From contig NC_088308.1 of NCBI RefSeq assembly GCF_910592395.1, positions 24,073,501-24,137,500 on the forward strand: a stretch of 64,000 bases of DNA, given 5' to 3'. This document shows, one piece after another, positions 54,401-62,401 of the stretch; the first letter of the stretch is position 1; the number at the start of each line of letters is the position of its first letter. Position numbers and translations under genes: made by a program. This DNA is from Lineus longissimus (taxonomy: Eukaryota; Nemertea; Pilidiophora; Heteronemertea; Lineidae). Under the pieces are notes generated by a model that was given only the letters and a program-made list of their open reading frames with translations, did not search any database and was not told the origin of the DNA.

Positions 54401-54411
54401 TAAGTTTTTAA
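9330..54411 (+). CDS. FSTL5: Follistatin-related protein, FSTL4/FSTL5 type, complete, 15 coding exons
   Basis: Seen: exons 9330-9413, 10429-10582, 21259-21498, 36783-37082, 37430-37633, 49462-49622, 50381-50498, 50864-51028, 51259-51402, 51762-52030, 52247-52432, 52814-52994, 53321-53521, 53794-53958 and 54203-54411 join in frame (2781 nt, 926 residues). Domains: signal peptide about 1-23; follistatin/Kazal 82-152 with ten Cys; acidic linker 160-259; EF-hands 273-284 and 311-322; Ig domains with Cys pairs 355/403 and 444/497; C-terminal domain about 524-926. Known: FSTL4/5 are secreted glycoproteins of about 840 residues with this exact order; their receptor and molecular role remain poorly defined. 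Inference: a single invertebrate co-orthologue, longer mainly in the linker. SPARC/SMOC/FSTL1 are excluded by the two Ig domains and the C-terminal domain. Confidence 0.95.
9414..10428 (+). other. FSTL intron 1
   Basis: About 1 kb bounded by GTACGT and TCTTTCAG. AT-rich, with a short GCATGCATGCATGC-like palindrome near 9650. No gene or clear element seen. Confidence 0.8.
10429..10582 (+). CDS. FSTL5: FSTL exon 2: N-terminal spacer
   Basis: Acceptor TCTTTCAG, donor GTAGGT, phase 0 to 1. It encodes residues 29-79, a charged segment without a domain (HRVGLKKGKWMSWDPDMLIP). Support is the intact frame joining the signal peptide to the Kazal exon, with conventional splice borders. Confidence 0.85.
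10583..21258 (+). other. FSTL intron 2 (10.7 kb)
   Basis: Bounded by GTAGGT and ACTTCCAG. Contains the antisense ORF at 19740-20219 and a direct repeat at about 20859-20898 / 21009-21049; otherwise AT-rich sequence with frequent stops in all frames. Confidence 0.75.
19740..20219 (-). CDS. Unidentified antisense ORF, about 155 codons, no clear start
   Basis: Not recognised. On the - strand an uninterrupted frame runs from about 20219 (stop just upstream) to the stop at 19740-19742. There is no ATG in the frame, so if coding it would be a terminal exon or a fragment. The translation has ordinary protein composition (HEVRKAALLEDLFTYPPEDL, LHIGQETLRHIDHTTLLYYH) and no low complexity. Composition is somewhat less AT-rich than the surrounding intron. 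It lies opposite FSTL intron 2 transcription. Alternatives: a decayed retrocopy, a piece of a mobile element, or chance. Confidence 0.3.
   Translation of the reverse strand, partial: LLIYLSRSESSASFAYSSRNSAWVLPSGTVPVNCPIHPPVAVKVSLQYLPLHGQETWHPLHEVRKAALLEDLFTYPPEDLVFHFHIINPATEVDLHIGQETLRHIDHTTLLYYHDASHSVSFFSCSLRQSSGLYVNKCKQFDQRDNLWKNIRVAIWEFN
21259..21498 (+). CDS. FSTL5: FSTL exon 3: follistatin/Kazal domain
   Basis: Single 240-nt exon, acceptor CTTCCAG, donor GTAAGG. Residues 80-159 hold ten cysteines at 82, 87, 93, 103, 105, 111, 119, 130, 137 and 152, the full FOLN plus Kazal spacing (CxxxxC...CxC...CGDDGxxYxxHCELHRxAC). Known: such domains in FSTL proteins bind TGF-beta-family ligands or matrix; for FSTL4/5 the partner is unsettled. 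Confidence 0.95.
21499..36782 (+). other. FSTL intron 3 (15.3 kb)
   Basis: Largest intron, between the Kazal exon and the linker exon. Contains a GAT-rich microsatellite at about 23708-23740, a (GA)n run near 34231-34242 and a pair of 27-bp direct repeats at 36163/36217. No gene recognised. The longest frame (25911-26300, - strand, 129 codons) is not recognisable. Confidence 0.75.
36783..37082 (+). CDS. FSTL5: FSTL exon 4: acidic linker
   Basis: 300-nt exon after TCATTCCAG, donor GTAAGT, phase 1 to 1. Residues 160-259 start with a Ser/Glu/Asp-rich stretch (SSSSQEDDEEEEMQ) and end with NHCTKKEFMEMKNKLLSFHC, which resembles the helix leading into the EF-hands of FSTL proteins. The acidic part accounts for much of the extra length relative to vertebrate proteins and may bind calcium or basic matrix (inference). 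Confidence 0.88.
37083..37429 (+). other. FSTL intron 4
   Basis: 347-bp intron between GTAAGT and CTTTGCAG; nothing else seen in it. Confidence 0.85.
37430..37633 (+). CDS. FSTL5: FSTL exon 5: EF-hand pair
   Basis: Acceptor CTTTGCAG, donor GTAAGT. First loop DGDLDGLLSEPE at 273-284 has D, D, D, G and E at all canonical positions. Second loop DGDKSKQISQDE at 311-322 keeps D/D/S and E but has Lys where the invariant Gly is expected, so its calcium affinity may be lower. The pair matches the extracellular EF-hands of FSTL4/5. Confidence 0.93.
37634..49461 (+). other. FSTL intron 5 (11.8 kb)
   Basis: Separates the EF-hand and Ig parts of the protein. Contains the 501-bp tandem duplication at 44552-45552, an 11-G run at 43263, a possible mobile-element terminus near 39426 and a short repeated word at about 49101/49319. 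No gene recognised. Confidence 0.75.
44552..45552. repeat. Recent 501-bp tandem duplication
   Basis: Copy 1 is 44552-45052 and copy 2 is 45053-45552, directly abutting, starting AGTGACCCACAAAAATAC and ending AAGCCCCTTGCC. Only scattered substitutions and one 1-nt indel (GATAATATGCC versus GATATATGCC, about 44791/45290) separate them. There is no open frame, no terminal inverted repeat and no target duplication, so this looks like a segmental tandem duplication, not a mobile element. Confidence 0.92.
49462..49622 (+). CDS. FSTL5: FSTL exon 6: first Ig domain, N-terminal half
   Basis: Acceptor GTCTTGCAG, donor GTGAGT, phase 1 to 0. Encodes NVTKVLL, then the B- and C-strand signatures LELQC (Cys-355) and IIWKRNG (Trp-365). 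N-V-T at 328 is a possible N-glycosylation site created across the exon junction. Confidence 0.92.
50381..50498 (+). CDS. FSTL5: FSTL exon 7: first Ig domain, C-terminal half
   Basis: Acceptor TTCTCTAG, donor GTAGGT, phase 0 to 1. Encodes LPDGILYIHDVNLEHMGNFT with Cys-403, the F-strand Cys pairing with Cys-355. NFT at 400 is a potential glycosylation site. Confidence 0.93.
50864..51028 (+). CDS. FSTL5: FSTL exon 8: second Ig domain, N-terminal half
   Basis: Acceptor AATCTTCAG, donor GTAAGT, phase 1 to 1. Encodes VPPKVRV, GATVTLRCHADGIPEPKIIW and EKNEREIP: Cys-444 and Trp-456 of a typical I-set Ig domain. Confidence 0.93.
51259..51402 (+). CDS. FSTL5: FSTL exon 9: second Ig domain, C-terminal half
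   Basis: Acceptor TCCTTCAG, donor GTAAGT. Encodes LLIQSANFSTDTGAYKC then RGLNAAGEGQDISTVFI: the DTGAYKC F strand with Cys-497. Potential glycosylation sites NTT at 478 and NFS at 487. Confidence 0.93.
51762..52030 (+). CDS. FSTL5: FSTL exon 10: start of C-terminal domain
   Basis: Acceptor CTATTTAG, donor GTAAAT, phase 1 to 0. Residues 524-613 include FVVFHDNGFTVYEPELC, CSWGSAANIQNRYLYVTQP and NRVIVISVQNG. The spacing CxWxSAxNxxxxxxYVxQPxLxRVxxxxVQ is characteristic of the FSTL4/5 C-terminal domain, probably a beta-propeller. Confidence 0.93.
52247..52432 (+). CDS. FSTL5: FSTL exon 11: C-terminal domain
   Basis: Phase 0 to 0, acceptor TTTTCAG, donor GTAAGT. Encodes VPVSIHYIEHLDQVWALCWN and AIHTKPVGNHFDL. 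DQVWxLxW and IHTxPVGxxFD are family words. Confidence 0.93.
52814..52994 (+). CDS. FSTL5: FSTL exon 12: C-terminal domain
   Basis: Acceptor TTTTTTAG, donor GTGAGT, phase 0 to 1. Encodes VKDVFLPPSDDL, HGYVAHFEQQALYKLDL and MAYVKTIDLHSYNCIPKSVG. KIDLxxxxYVKTIxLxxYxCxPxS-type spacing is conserved in FSTL4/5. Confidence 0.93.
53321..53521 (+). CDS. FSTL5: FSTL exon 13: C-terminal domain
   Basis: Acceptor CATCTTTCAG, donor GTAAGT, phase 1 to 1. Encodes GGFVLIQCDTP, VMDYLTDTI and GRPHVTPDAKYIVNVD; the TPxVSPDxxYxVxxx-type repeat is consistent with a propeller blade. Confidence 0.92.
53794..53958 (+). CDS. FSTL5: FSTL exon 14: C-terminal domain
   Basis: Acceptor TTTCCAG, donor GTAAGC. Encodes YSFDEFTNLHISDVAFFPSS, FATSVDQNNLMYINL and DTGHVELIE. 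YTNLHISDxAFxPS is a strong FSTL4/5 signature. Confidence 0.94.
54203..54411 (+). CDS. FSTL5: FSTL exon 15: terminal exon and stop
   Basis: Acceptor TTTAATTCAG. Encodes WKWNHENRAIISSGVFGKYL, MTPSGTSMIIVDG and GNVILWVEPISF before TAA 54409-54411. GxFGxYLMTPSxxSxxIxDG and the GNxxxWV ending match the C terminus of FSTL4/5. Confidence 0.94.
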
Positions 54412-54850
54412 AATGAAGTAGAGACTGGATTTTGCAATTTATTTAAGAAAAGAGATTTCGGGTCATTTGTACCATTCATACAAGTCAGCAAGCAATGTTT
54501 GAGTAAAAGGCTATGGGATGGCACACCAACTTTAACACCAGATTCCATATTTGTGTGTGTCGATCATTGAACATTATTGCGATATGTCCATGCATCAACG
54601 TTTGTTTACATTAATTCTATTGATATGCGAGGATGTGCTAGTTATAAGATAGATCAATGTATGTATATCATGCACCTACATTATGTAATTATTGAGCTAA
54701 TTAGTATGGCCGTTGAAAAGTTAATGGTTAGCCTAATGTGGTGACAGGTCATGAAATAATGGTATTCATGTTTGTTCTAGTCTGGTTTGAAAGTTTTGTG
54801 GAATTTTGCACAAAAAAACTGAAATAAAAAAAGGCAATTTAAAGCCCTGG
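54412..54850 (+). other. FSTL5: FSTL 3' UTR with poly(A) signal
   Basis: Non-coding AT-rich stretch after the stop. AATAAA at 54823-54828 is the first good poly(A) signal; a second lies at 54985-54990. The end is inferred from the signal, not seen. Confidence 0.55.
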
Positions 54851-57800
54851 AGCATTGCATTGACCGCTGAAATGAGTTTGTATTTTTCAATTGCCAGTAC
54901 TGAAGGAGCTCACTCACACTGCCCGATTGTGCAGCATATTATTTGTGGCCACTAACACAAAGTCTATGATTCTCAAAACACCAAAATAAAGGGCCATATT
55001 GTAGCCTAACTATTGTTCTTGTCTATATGTAAATGAGTCATGAAGGCACAGGGATGCCCCAAGTGGTCGAAATCGCATCCTCTCCGATAACAGTGGGTTG
55101 TATTTATCTAAACTGTCACTAGTGTTTTCAGTGTTAACCCTATTCAAAGTATAGAAATCAGTTATTATGATTTACATTTTGGTGATTTCATTCACAATTA
55201 TAATGGGGTAGCACAAGTGCTATTTGTAATAATCATGTGATTTCATAGCAGACAAAAAAGACCATTTCACCATTTATTGTAGGATTTACCTCAAACTCCA
55301 GCAATGAAGATGAATTCAGCCTCGTTGGCTGATTCTCACATTGGTGTAAGAGGAAAGGTCAGTTCAGTAAGTGAAGTGGAAAACAGTTTGGGCTTATGTC
55401 GGGCGGGGGGGGGGGGGATATAAATTTAACACATGAATTACAGTGTAACTTCGATTGGAATCTACATGTTGTATCTCTGTACAAATCTGTAGAATTTTAC
55501 ACTGTATTACTTGGTGTGTTGCTTATAACGGTTGAGCAGTCATATTTGCACCTTTGAGGTGGAAAATCAGCCTGGGAAAATACTCATGAAATGTAAAAGA
55601 AATTTGGATGTAAAATTGTTAGAGATTAGAGCGGTGTTATTTGATATCTCAGTGTCTAGGAATGATTAATGAACCTCTTTATACATAATTAAAGAATAAC
55701 AAAATTCGAAAAATTGGTTTGGAAAAAAGTATCTTTCCAGCCCTAGTACCTCTTAATGTATGATGAAACAATTTGACTTGGAGTGAAATTAAAAAAAAAA
55801 AAATTGTGACAGGCCATTTACATCCCTAGACGCTGAGAAATCTATCATCACCAACTCAATTTTCTCATCTAGTCTGTCTCATATCTTTTTGGTTTTGTAC
55901 ATTCAAAAATTAATATTCAGGAAAATTACATTGCTTAGTGTTAGTTTTTATACTAGGCAGAGTATATGAGAAGATTGAGTCTCGGTGTGGCTTTTGTCAT
56001 TATGTAAGATGTCAAATGGTATAAGTGTAAACGATGTAAAAGTATGGTTTGATTTATACTCAATCATACAAAGTATTTATAACTTAGTCCATATTGTTGT
56101 TAGCAGACTCTCTCAGTCCTCTCTGTAGTTTAAAATATAGTTAGAATTGTTAGAATTTCAAGACTGTGAGGGAGTCATTTCCTGATGAGAGAAATCTAAA
56201 TTTGTGAAAAAATCATGCATTGTCAATGTATGAAATTGACTATCATGTAGCTGATAGAAAGGATAAGGTTTCTAGCCACTACATGATGTTTTTCATTCCT
56301 GATGGTTTTGAAGTCTATAGTGTTATCATTAAGAAATAACGTGTTTATAGCTTCAAAGGGATGAAGTTAAAAAATACCATGATGGACCAAGACAAAGAAA
56401 CCAACTGCTGTCCAATTGACATATCATCTTGCACTGGTCCTAGTATGCCTTGTAGGCCATCTTTCTCGAACAAAAAAAAGTTAAAAAATGTAACTGTCGT
56501 ATAACACATGTCAGCCATGCGCCAGGAGGTGGCACCCTCACGTCTGGATCACCTGCATATATGCAACATATTATCGTGGCCGAACCAGTTTTGTGAGCTG
56601 GTGATCAGTGCGTGTTGTATTCACATCGCTTGATTTTAAATCAATCCTTATAGCAGCAGGTTCATCAGTTAGGTAAGACCCACTTGCAGAGAATCTCAAA
56701 AGAGCGGCATATAAAAGAAAAGGCCCTTGACAACCTTTGTCTCATTGTGTTAATACGGCTTGTTCCTTTGTAATACGGACATACTTCTCCAACTAAAAGG
56801 GGTGACTACCTCAGGCATGGTAAATCTGTCTCAAGTTATATGGACGACACCACTGGGAGAAATCTGTCTCTGATTGTCTAGAAGGCTGTATTTTTTCCTC
56901 CTAAGGTGGATCCTCTTGTTGGTATCTTTAAGTAAACGTGTCTCATACTGGCCAGAAAATTGCCTTCAGTTCAGGATGTTGACACCTCTTCTAATATCTT
57001 CCTGTCTTGGCGGTCAGGAAGACTGACTTCTCCAAAGAGTTCTGGTATGATGGTTTTTGACAATCTTAACACTTGTAGCTTAACAGCGAATAAATCTTTT
57101 GAGAATTCTCTGCAAATGGTTAATTCCATTCAAACGATACCGGGGGTAGCAATGCTTTACTTTGTAAATATACTTTCTATGTGCTATAGCTTTGTTGAGT
57201 CCCAATCACCTGACACTAATGTAGTGAGTGCCTATATATTTATCTTAAACGAACGAAGATGACAGTTCAAGTTAGAAAATTTATAAACTAGTCTTACTGT
57301 TTCTATGTGCCAAGTTTGAAGGGACAAGAATGTTATTTCGAACAAGGGGCTACAGATAATGTAAATAACTGCAACCAGGGGACAGTAGCTGGTACTATGT
57401 TTGCTAACCATGGAGATCCGGAAGACAAAACACCTTGAGACTACAGGTACTACAGGTAGGCAAGTCTTCTGGCCAAACATGTGTATATTATCTTTCACCC
57501 ATACTTTTTGGGATGACATATTTGCCCCTTTAGGAAGTTGTAAACATATATGCTAAATGCTTGAACTATTTATTTAAAATATTCTGAGCCACATCAGCAT
57601 TTTGTACACCAAGTATCTTTTATTAAGTGTTTGTTATCAGTTGTGTTTTATATGTGAGATATATTGTTTTCAGCTTTTTTCTCGTTGGTCATCCTGATTG
57701 AACAATGTGCGTTATTTGAATATGATCAGATAAAAGTCTTGTGCACATGAAAGAAGATGACAGTTTTCCTTAAAGTTTGGTGATATCCTTGTCTGTCCAG

Positions 57801-59180
57801 CCACATCAGAACTATGTCAAGTATGAATAGATAAACACCAGCGTAGAAGAGTGTGTCTAGTTTGCGTAGTGGTGCCACTGTCTTCGTTCCAAGTCATGGA
57901 TGGACAGTGGACAATCTTATGAAATTGCTATGGCTGCAGGGAGTGAACATGTGCATCGAAATAGCATGGTGTAACATAACGAAATGTGTAACTCTGTACT
58001 GGTCAAGATTTGATGGCTGTGTGATCATTTAATAAAGCTGAGCTTGTGGTATTTAGTTTGTCTTATTTTTTTGTTTTGAAAGTTAACCAAATGACCATAC
58101 GAGACAACCACAGCCGATCCATGGCCACTTGTTGCAAGGGCTTGCTTGAGAACTAGAAACATCACGCTTTCGCAGAATATACATATGTCACCAGTCCTGA
58201 AATGATTCATTGCACTATCACTGTCTGCAGACGAATGCCGCGGTTGCCTGGTCCATTAGTCGACGTCTGGTGAGCCAATGGAAGGGATTTAACATGTTTA
58301 AGGGCCGAATTAGGGATGAGGTGGTCGTAACCCGTGTTCTTATATGTACTTTGCAGCATATTAATGACCAACTACAAGCCCCTGCATGGCTGTGCTATAT
58401 GAGGAGAGATTTCATACATCGAATGATGGATGTGGATGTCAGGCAAAGTGGTCCTCATAAAAGGCTTCACAGGACATTTCCTAGTGAGAAGGACATGTCG
58501 AATTGTTTCTATTGTCTCAGTGTGACATAAAAAGTTATTTATGAATGTGGTCCTCATGTCATGAGTCACGTGGTTGTGATGTCAATTTTGTTCAGAGAGG
58601 AACTTGACGTAATGGTGCTAGATATCTCCTATTGTGGGGGACAAGAGGAGAGTGCAAATGACATTCCAGAGCTTATTTATTGAGATTGGCACATATGGTA
58701 TGAGAGAAGTTAGTGATGAGAAAATATGGATGTGGGCCTTCGTGTAATGTCATGAGTCAATTGGTGGTGATGTAAAATTTGAACTAGACGTAATAGTGCT
58801 ATCTCGTACAGTGAAATGACCTTCCTGGGGATGAGCTCATTCATTGAGATCGGCACCTACGGTAAGGTATAAAAAATAGCAGGCAAGTATAATAAAGAGA
58901 TTCGGCTGTGGCTTTTCTGGAACAGGTGGACAACACTTTGTTTCTGTCATCTCTTGCTATCAAATCATCTAATCGAGGAATGATCATAGGCCTATTACAT
59001 TTGCAGGTGGGCTTTTCTAAAGGTACATGTCTTACTAAGAACTAAACGGGAACAGCACGGTCCAGCAACAAAATATTCCTAGTTATCAACATTTTGTGCT
59101 TTCTCATATTTCACCCGATATGTATAGCCAAAATTATAGGCCTGGAACTCCCACGGGCATTCCAATGGTCAACCGTTCAA
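54851..59180. other. Intergenic region after the FSTL gene
   Basis: No gene recognised. Contains a 13-G run at 55405-55417, a short A-run near 55790-55803 and a loose tandem repeat at about 58537-58905. Open frames are short and not protein-like. Confidence 0.6.
58537..58905. repeat. Degenerate tandem duplication, about 190 bp unit
   Basis: Two units share the order ATGTCATGAGTCA, GTGATGT, TTGACGTAATGGTGCTA or CTAGACGTAATAGTGCTA, and TTATTGAGATTGGCAC or TCATTGAGATCGGCAC, offset by about 185-190 bp. Old and diverged; no coding frame. Confidence 0.6.
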
Positions 59181-59189
59181 AGTTACTTG

Positions 59190-59560
59190 CTCAAGAGACA
59201 CAACCGCGCCCCGCCTATCACGGCGGGTTCTATTTTTAGAACAGCCAGCACCTGCGGACGCAGCAAATCTGATATATAGGTCATGGAAAGTTCCATCGCG
59301 AATGCTTTCAAACTTTCCTCTCGTTTTACCCATTTTCTCTCGGTTAAGTTGGCGGTAAGTCCAGAAAAGCCATGATTATGTCCCCCCTTGTGTACAGAAT
59401 GTTGACTTTGACTTCGTTATCTTCTTTGTGTTGTTTTTGACTCGAGATTGCCAAGAAACTTTCGGAAACTTGGTGCCGCACTCCGTGAGTAGGTCACGAT
59501 ACACGCGAGTACATAGTCGAGACAGTTCACGGTGAAAATTGAGGCTCATCACAGTATTCC
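59190..59560. promoter_or_regulatory. CpG-dense patch, possible promoter
   Basis: CpG is frequent here (CCGCGCCCCGCC-type words at about 59204-59226, CGCGAG near 59510) in contrast to the CpG-poor flanks. A short frame downstream (from ATG 59659, beginning MDNGHNQMHGFNGA) might be a first exon, but no convincing donor follows. No TATA box. Inference only. Confidence 0.25.
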
Positions 59561-60118
59561 AAGGGTTAACCTTATGTAGGCCTACACACTATGATGTTTT
59601 AAATGTTCCTAGGAAACACGCATACAAGCATGGTGAAGAGAGTAAACAACTTGAGATGGATAACGGTCATAACCAAATGCACGGCTTCAATGGCGCCATC
59701 ATGAATGCTGTCCCTTTAAATTTAGCTGGGTTTTAAATCTTGTTGATAAAATGGAATGGTCAAGATGCATGGATGCCGGCTGGGGAAATTTGATCATAAT
59801 CTTGCGTTATGAAGAGAGGGCCTTTGTAAACCACTGAATTTCGAGCACAAGACTTTCAGATCTTTTAAAAATTGGATGTACTGATGTGGCTTTAGAAAGC
59901 CTGAATATTGTTTATTGTGTTCAGGGGCAACAATAAAACTTCACTGAGGTTTTTCCTTTTTAGTCTACCACAGCCTTTGATGATTCTGCGAAGAGCAGTT
60001 TTTGTTAAAAACCGGTACGGTTTTGCCCCCAAGAATAATAGGATTTTCGAGAATAGTATCAATTGCCAAGGTTATAAGATAGTTAAGTGTTTTTTTATTT
60101 CAGAGGATTCGGTTCAGC

Positions 60119-60248
60119 CTGGGCCCGGTTGTTAGAAAGCATGTTAGCATGTTAGCTTGTAACATCATGTTGACATGTTGTTTCATGTACATAAGAACAT
60201 GTCAGCATGATGATATGAGCTAACATGCTTTCTAACGACCAGACCCTG
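60119..60248. repeat. 130-bp foldback element
   Basis: Nearly palindromic. The 18-bp arm at 60131-60148 (GTTAGAAAGCATGTTAGC) is the exact reverse complement of 60219-60236. Pairing continues inward through ATCATGTTGACATGTT/AACATGTCAGCATGAT to a centre near GTAC at 60187, and outward, with mismatches, through CTGGGCCCGGTTG/CGACCAGACCCTG. Typical of a MITE; a transcribed copy would form a long hairpin. Confidence 0.75.
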
Positions 60249-60439
60249 ATGGTGTGAAACATACCGGTGAGGAAGAATCTGGATCTGTATTTTAGCACAG
60301 GTAAGTGCTTATGCATTCTTTTTGCTGGGGTGTGAACCCTGGCCTGGTTAACTGTATTACACATGACTTTTCTGATCTAATGTTGATGCAGGTTGAATGG
60401 AAAGATATTTGATTTAATGTTTTATTTCAGTTCCAGCGA

Positions 60440-60690
60440 CTCCATGATGTGCCAAGGATCACCCTTGAGAATCAATTATCTAGCTTTCCAAGATTCAAGC
60501 AGGCCTTCCAACTCGCCAAGCTAGCCTGTCCTGGGAAAAAAGAAATGTTTCTAATAAGGTTGGAAAAACTTTTTTGTCCAGAGTCTTCCAATGAAAGCAT
60601 GTTCATCTGGCGTCTGCTATGTTCTTCAAGCATAATTGCATTTCATATAGAGAAAAATGCACCACTGGGTTTTCCTTTGGATAGTGAATT
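60440..60690 (+). pseudogene. Decayed copy of the coding sequence at the right edge
   Basis: Nucleotides 60440-60660 align to the reverse complement of about 63720-63965 with gaps. Shared blocks include CAGGCCTTCCAACT, GAAAAACT and TTCATATAGAGAA/TTACATATAGAGAA. In the frame matching the edge copy, residues SKIQAGLPT correspond to AKNQAGLPT, but several stops interrupt it. A different 84-codon frame ending at 60703 is open here but corresponds to the wrong frame of the intact copy, so I treat it as a by-product. Confidence 0.5.
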
Positions 60691-61409
60691 AATTGCCAAG
60701 TAGTGCAATTTTTGCTTGCATTTTATTTTCATGGATTTTGCGAATAGTTCTGATTCATGAAAACAAAAATTGGCACTTGAATTTCATTCTAATTTCAAGA
60801 AGGGACAGAAATTACGTAATGCATTAAGATGAGAATTGTGAAAACTTGTTTATGAATCGCAAAAATAAAGAAGTGTCAAATTTTGTGCTACAGTATGCAT
60901 AAACTGATTTAGTTGTGCACGACAGATTATCTTATTGGTTACCTCAAAATGTAGAGCATATGATTTCATATTGTCCAAGTTGCATGATAGACACAGGGCA
61001 TTTCATTAAATTTACCAGAGTGAGCATTTTGGTTGTTTGCCTCAACCAGACGGGGGTGAACTGTCACTGATTCTCCTGAGTCACCCTGATGAATCAGTTC
61101 CCCAACTGAGTGAGAATCTTGTCTTAAAAGCTTGTGTGTGAGGCAGGCCTTGGAACTTAGCGAAAAGCCTACTGTGGATGGTGCCTAAAAAAAGGTTGCA
61201 TTAAAAATAATCCAGCCAGCGTTCATTGGTAAGTTTACTAGAATGTCCTGATGTCCAATCTGGTATGACATAAATATGACAACGTTATGCAAGTTTTGAG
61301 GTACATCAAAAAAAACCAACTGGGGACTGCTAGGGCTGCTAGTCATAATAACTGAAATGGCAAGAAGCTGCAATACTGTTCTCCATTGACAATGACAGGT
61401 CTTCCACAA

Positions 61410-61445
61410 GGTTTTCCATCCGGTTTTCCATCCGGTTTTCCAGAC
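61410..61445. repeat. 12-bp minisatellite, three units
   Basis: GGTTTTCCATCC at 61410-61421 and 61422-61433, then GGTTTTCCAGAC at 61434-61445. A more diverged unit (GTCTTCCACAAG) precedes them. Confidence 0.85.
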
Positions 61446-61692
61446 TTTTGAGTTGGCAGTACAAAGATGTACAAAGAAACGCCATGAAATAACCGCCGTG
61501 GAAAACACTGCAACATGCTTCTGGTCATTACATTGGTAATCAGTCATTACATGCTACCCTGTCCCAAGCAGAATTCTTCGCAATCGGCGCTATCTTTGCA
61601 CCGACCACGGTTCACTCCTTACAAATTGGGAGCCATGTTGTTCTCGGTTTATTGAGACCCGGCCGGAGTAGGGGTTGAATGTAGCTCATTAA

Positions 61693-61929
61693 CCACCTGG
61701 TTACTCTGTAACAATGAGTGGTGGTGCAAGAGGCAACCCCCTTTTTTGGTGGAGATCAACAATTTCTTAGGGCACATCTTCCGAAAGAGCAATGAGCTAC
61801 TCCCAATTTTACCACCTGGTTACTCTGTAACAATGAGTGGTGGTGCAAGAGGCAGCCCCCTTTTTTGGCGGAGATCAACAATTTCTCAGGGCACATCTTC
61901 CCTAAGAGCAATGAGCTACTCCAATTTTA
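61693..61929. repeat. 119-bp tandem duplication
   Basis: Copy 1 is 61693-61811 and copy 2 is 61812-61929, both starting CCACCTGGTTACTCTGTAAC and running through ATCAACAATTTCT and GAGCAATGAGCTACT. A few substitutions and one indel separate them, so the duplication is fairly recent. Confidence 0.9.
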
Positions 61930-62137
61930 TCCCTCCGATTCACAGAAAACGCATGTTTGGCACTTAAATTTCCTAGTTTTCCTTGATGCATGTCTCCCAG
62001 ATCCCTCATTACCAAGGTAGCAGCTTTAGTCCACTCTGGGTGTTGGGTTGCACATACCCTTATCCAAATTTCTGAACCCCCAAATGTGAAGTGCACACAC
62101 AAAATCAGTTCATGCATGCTTTGCAATTTGTTTGCTA

Positions 62138-62332
62138 ATCACCTCATCAAAAGTAAGTCCCCCCTAAACAATTGATCATAACTTCTAAAGTATCAATGAC
62201 AATGCAATGAAAATTGCAGGACATCATGCTACTATACTTTGACACAATGGGTAAAAGTTACAGCGCAATACCTATTGTTACGCATGAATGAGCCTCAATT
62301 GAATGAAAAGAGTGCCATTTCAAAAATAACAA
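62138..62332 (+). repeat. Left terminal inverted repeat of Tc1-type element
   Basis: 195 bp matching the reverse complement of 63505-63700, with about a dozen differences and a 1-nt difference in the C run near 62159-62164. The inner border is at AATAACAA (62325-62332). Confidence 0.92.
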
Positions 62333-62401
62333 AACCTTGTATCTCTTTCAAAATTTATTCTTGTCAAATTACAGATCAATTTCGGCTACTGTCAAACATT
62401 T

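Noticed and set aside
60449-60703. 84-codon + strand frame starting MPRITLENQLSSF
   Set aside because: It corresponds to a secondary frame of the intact edge copy (63711-63989, - strand), while its homologous frame is full of stops. Treated as a by-product of a pseudogene.
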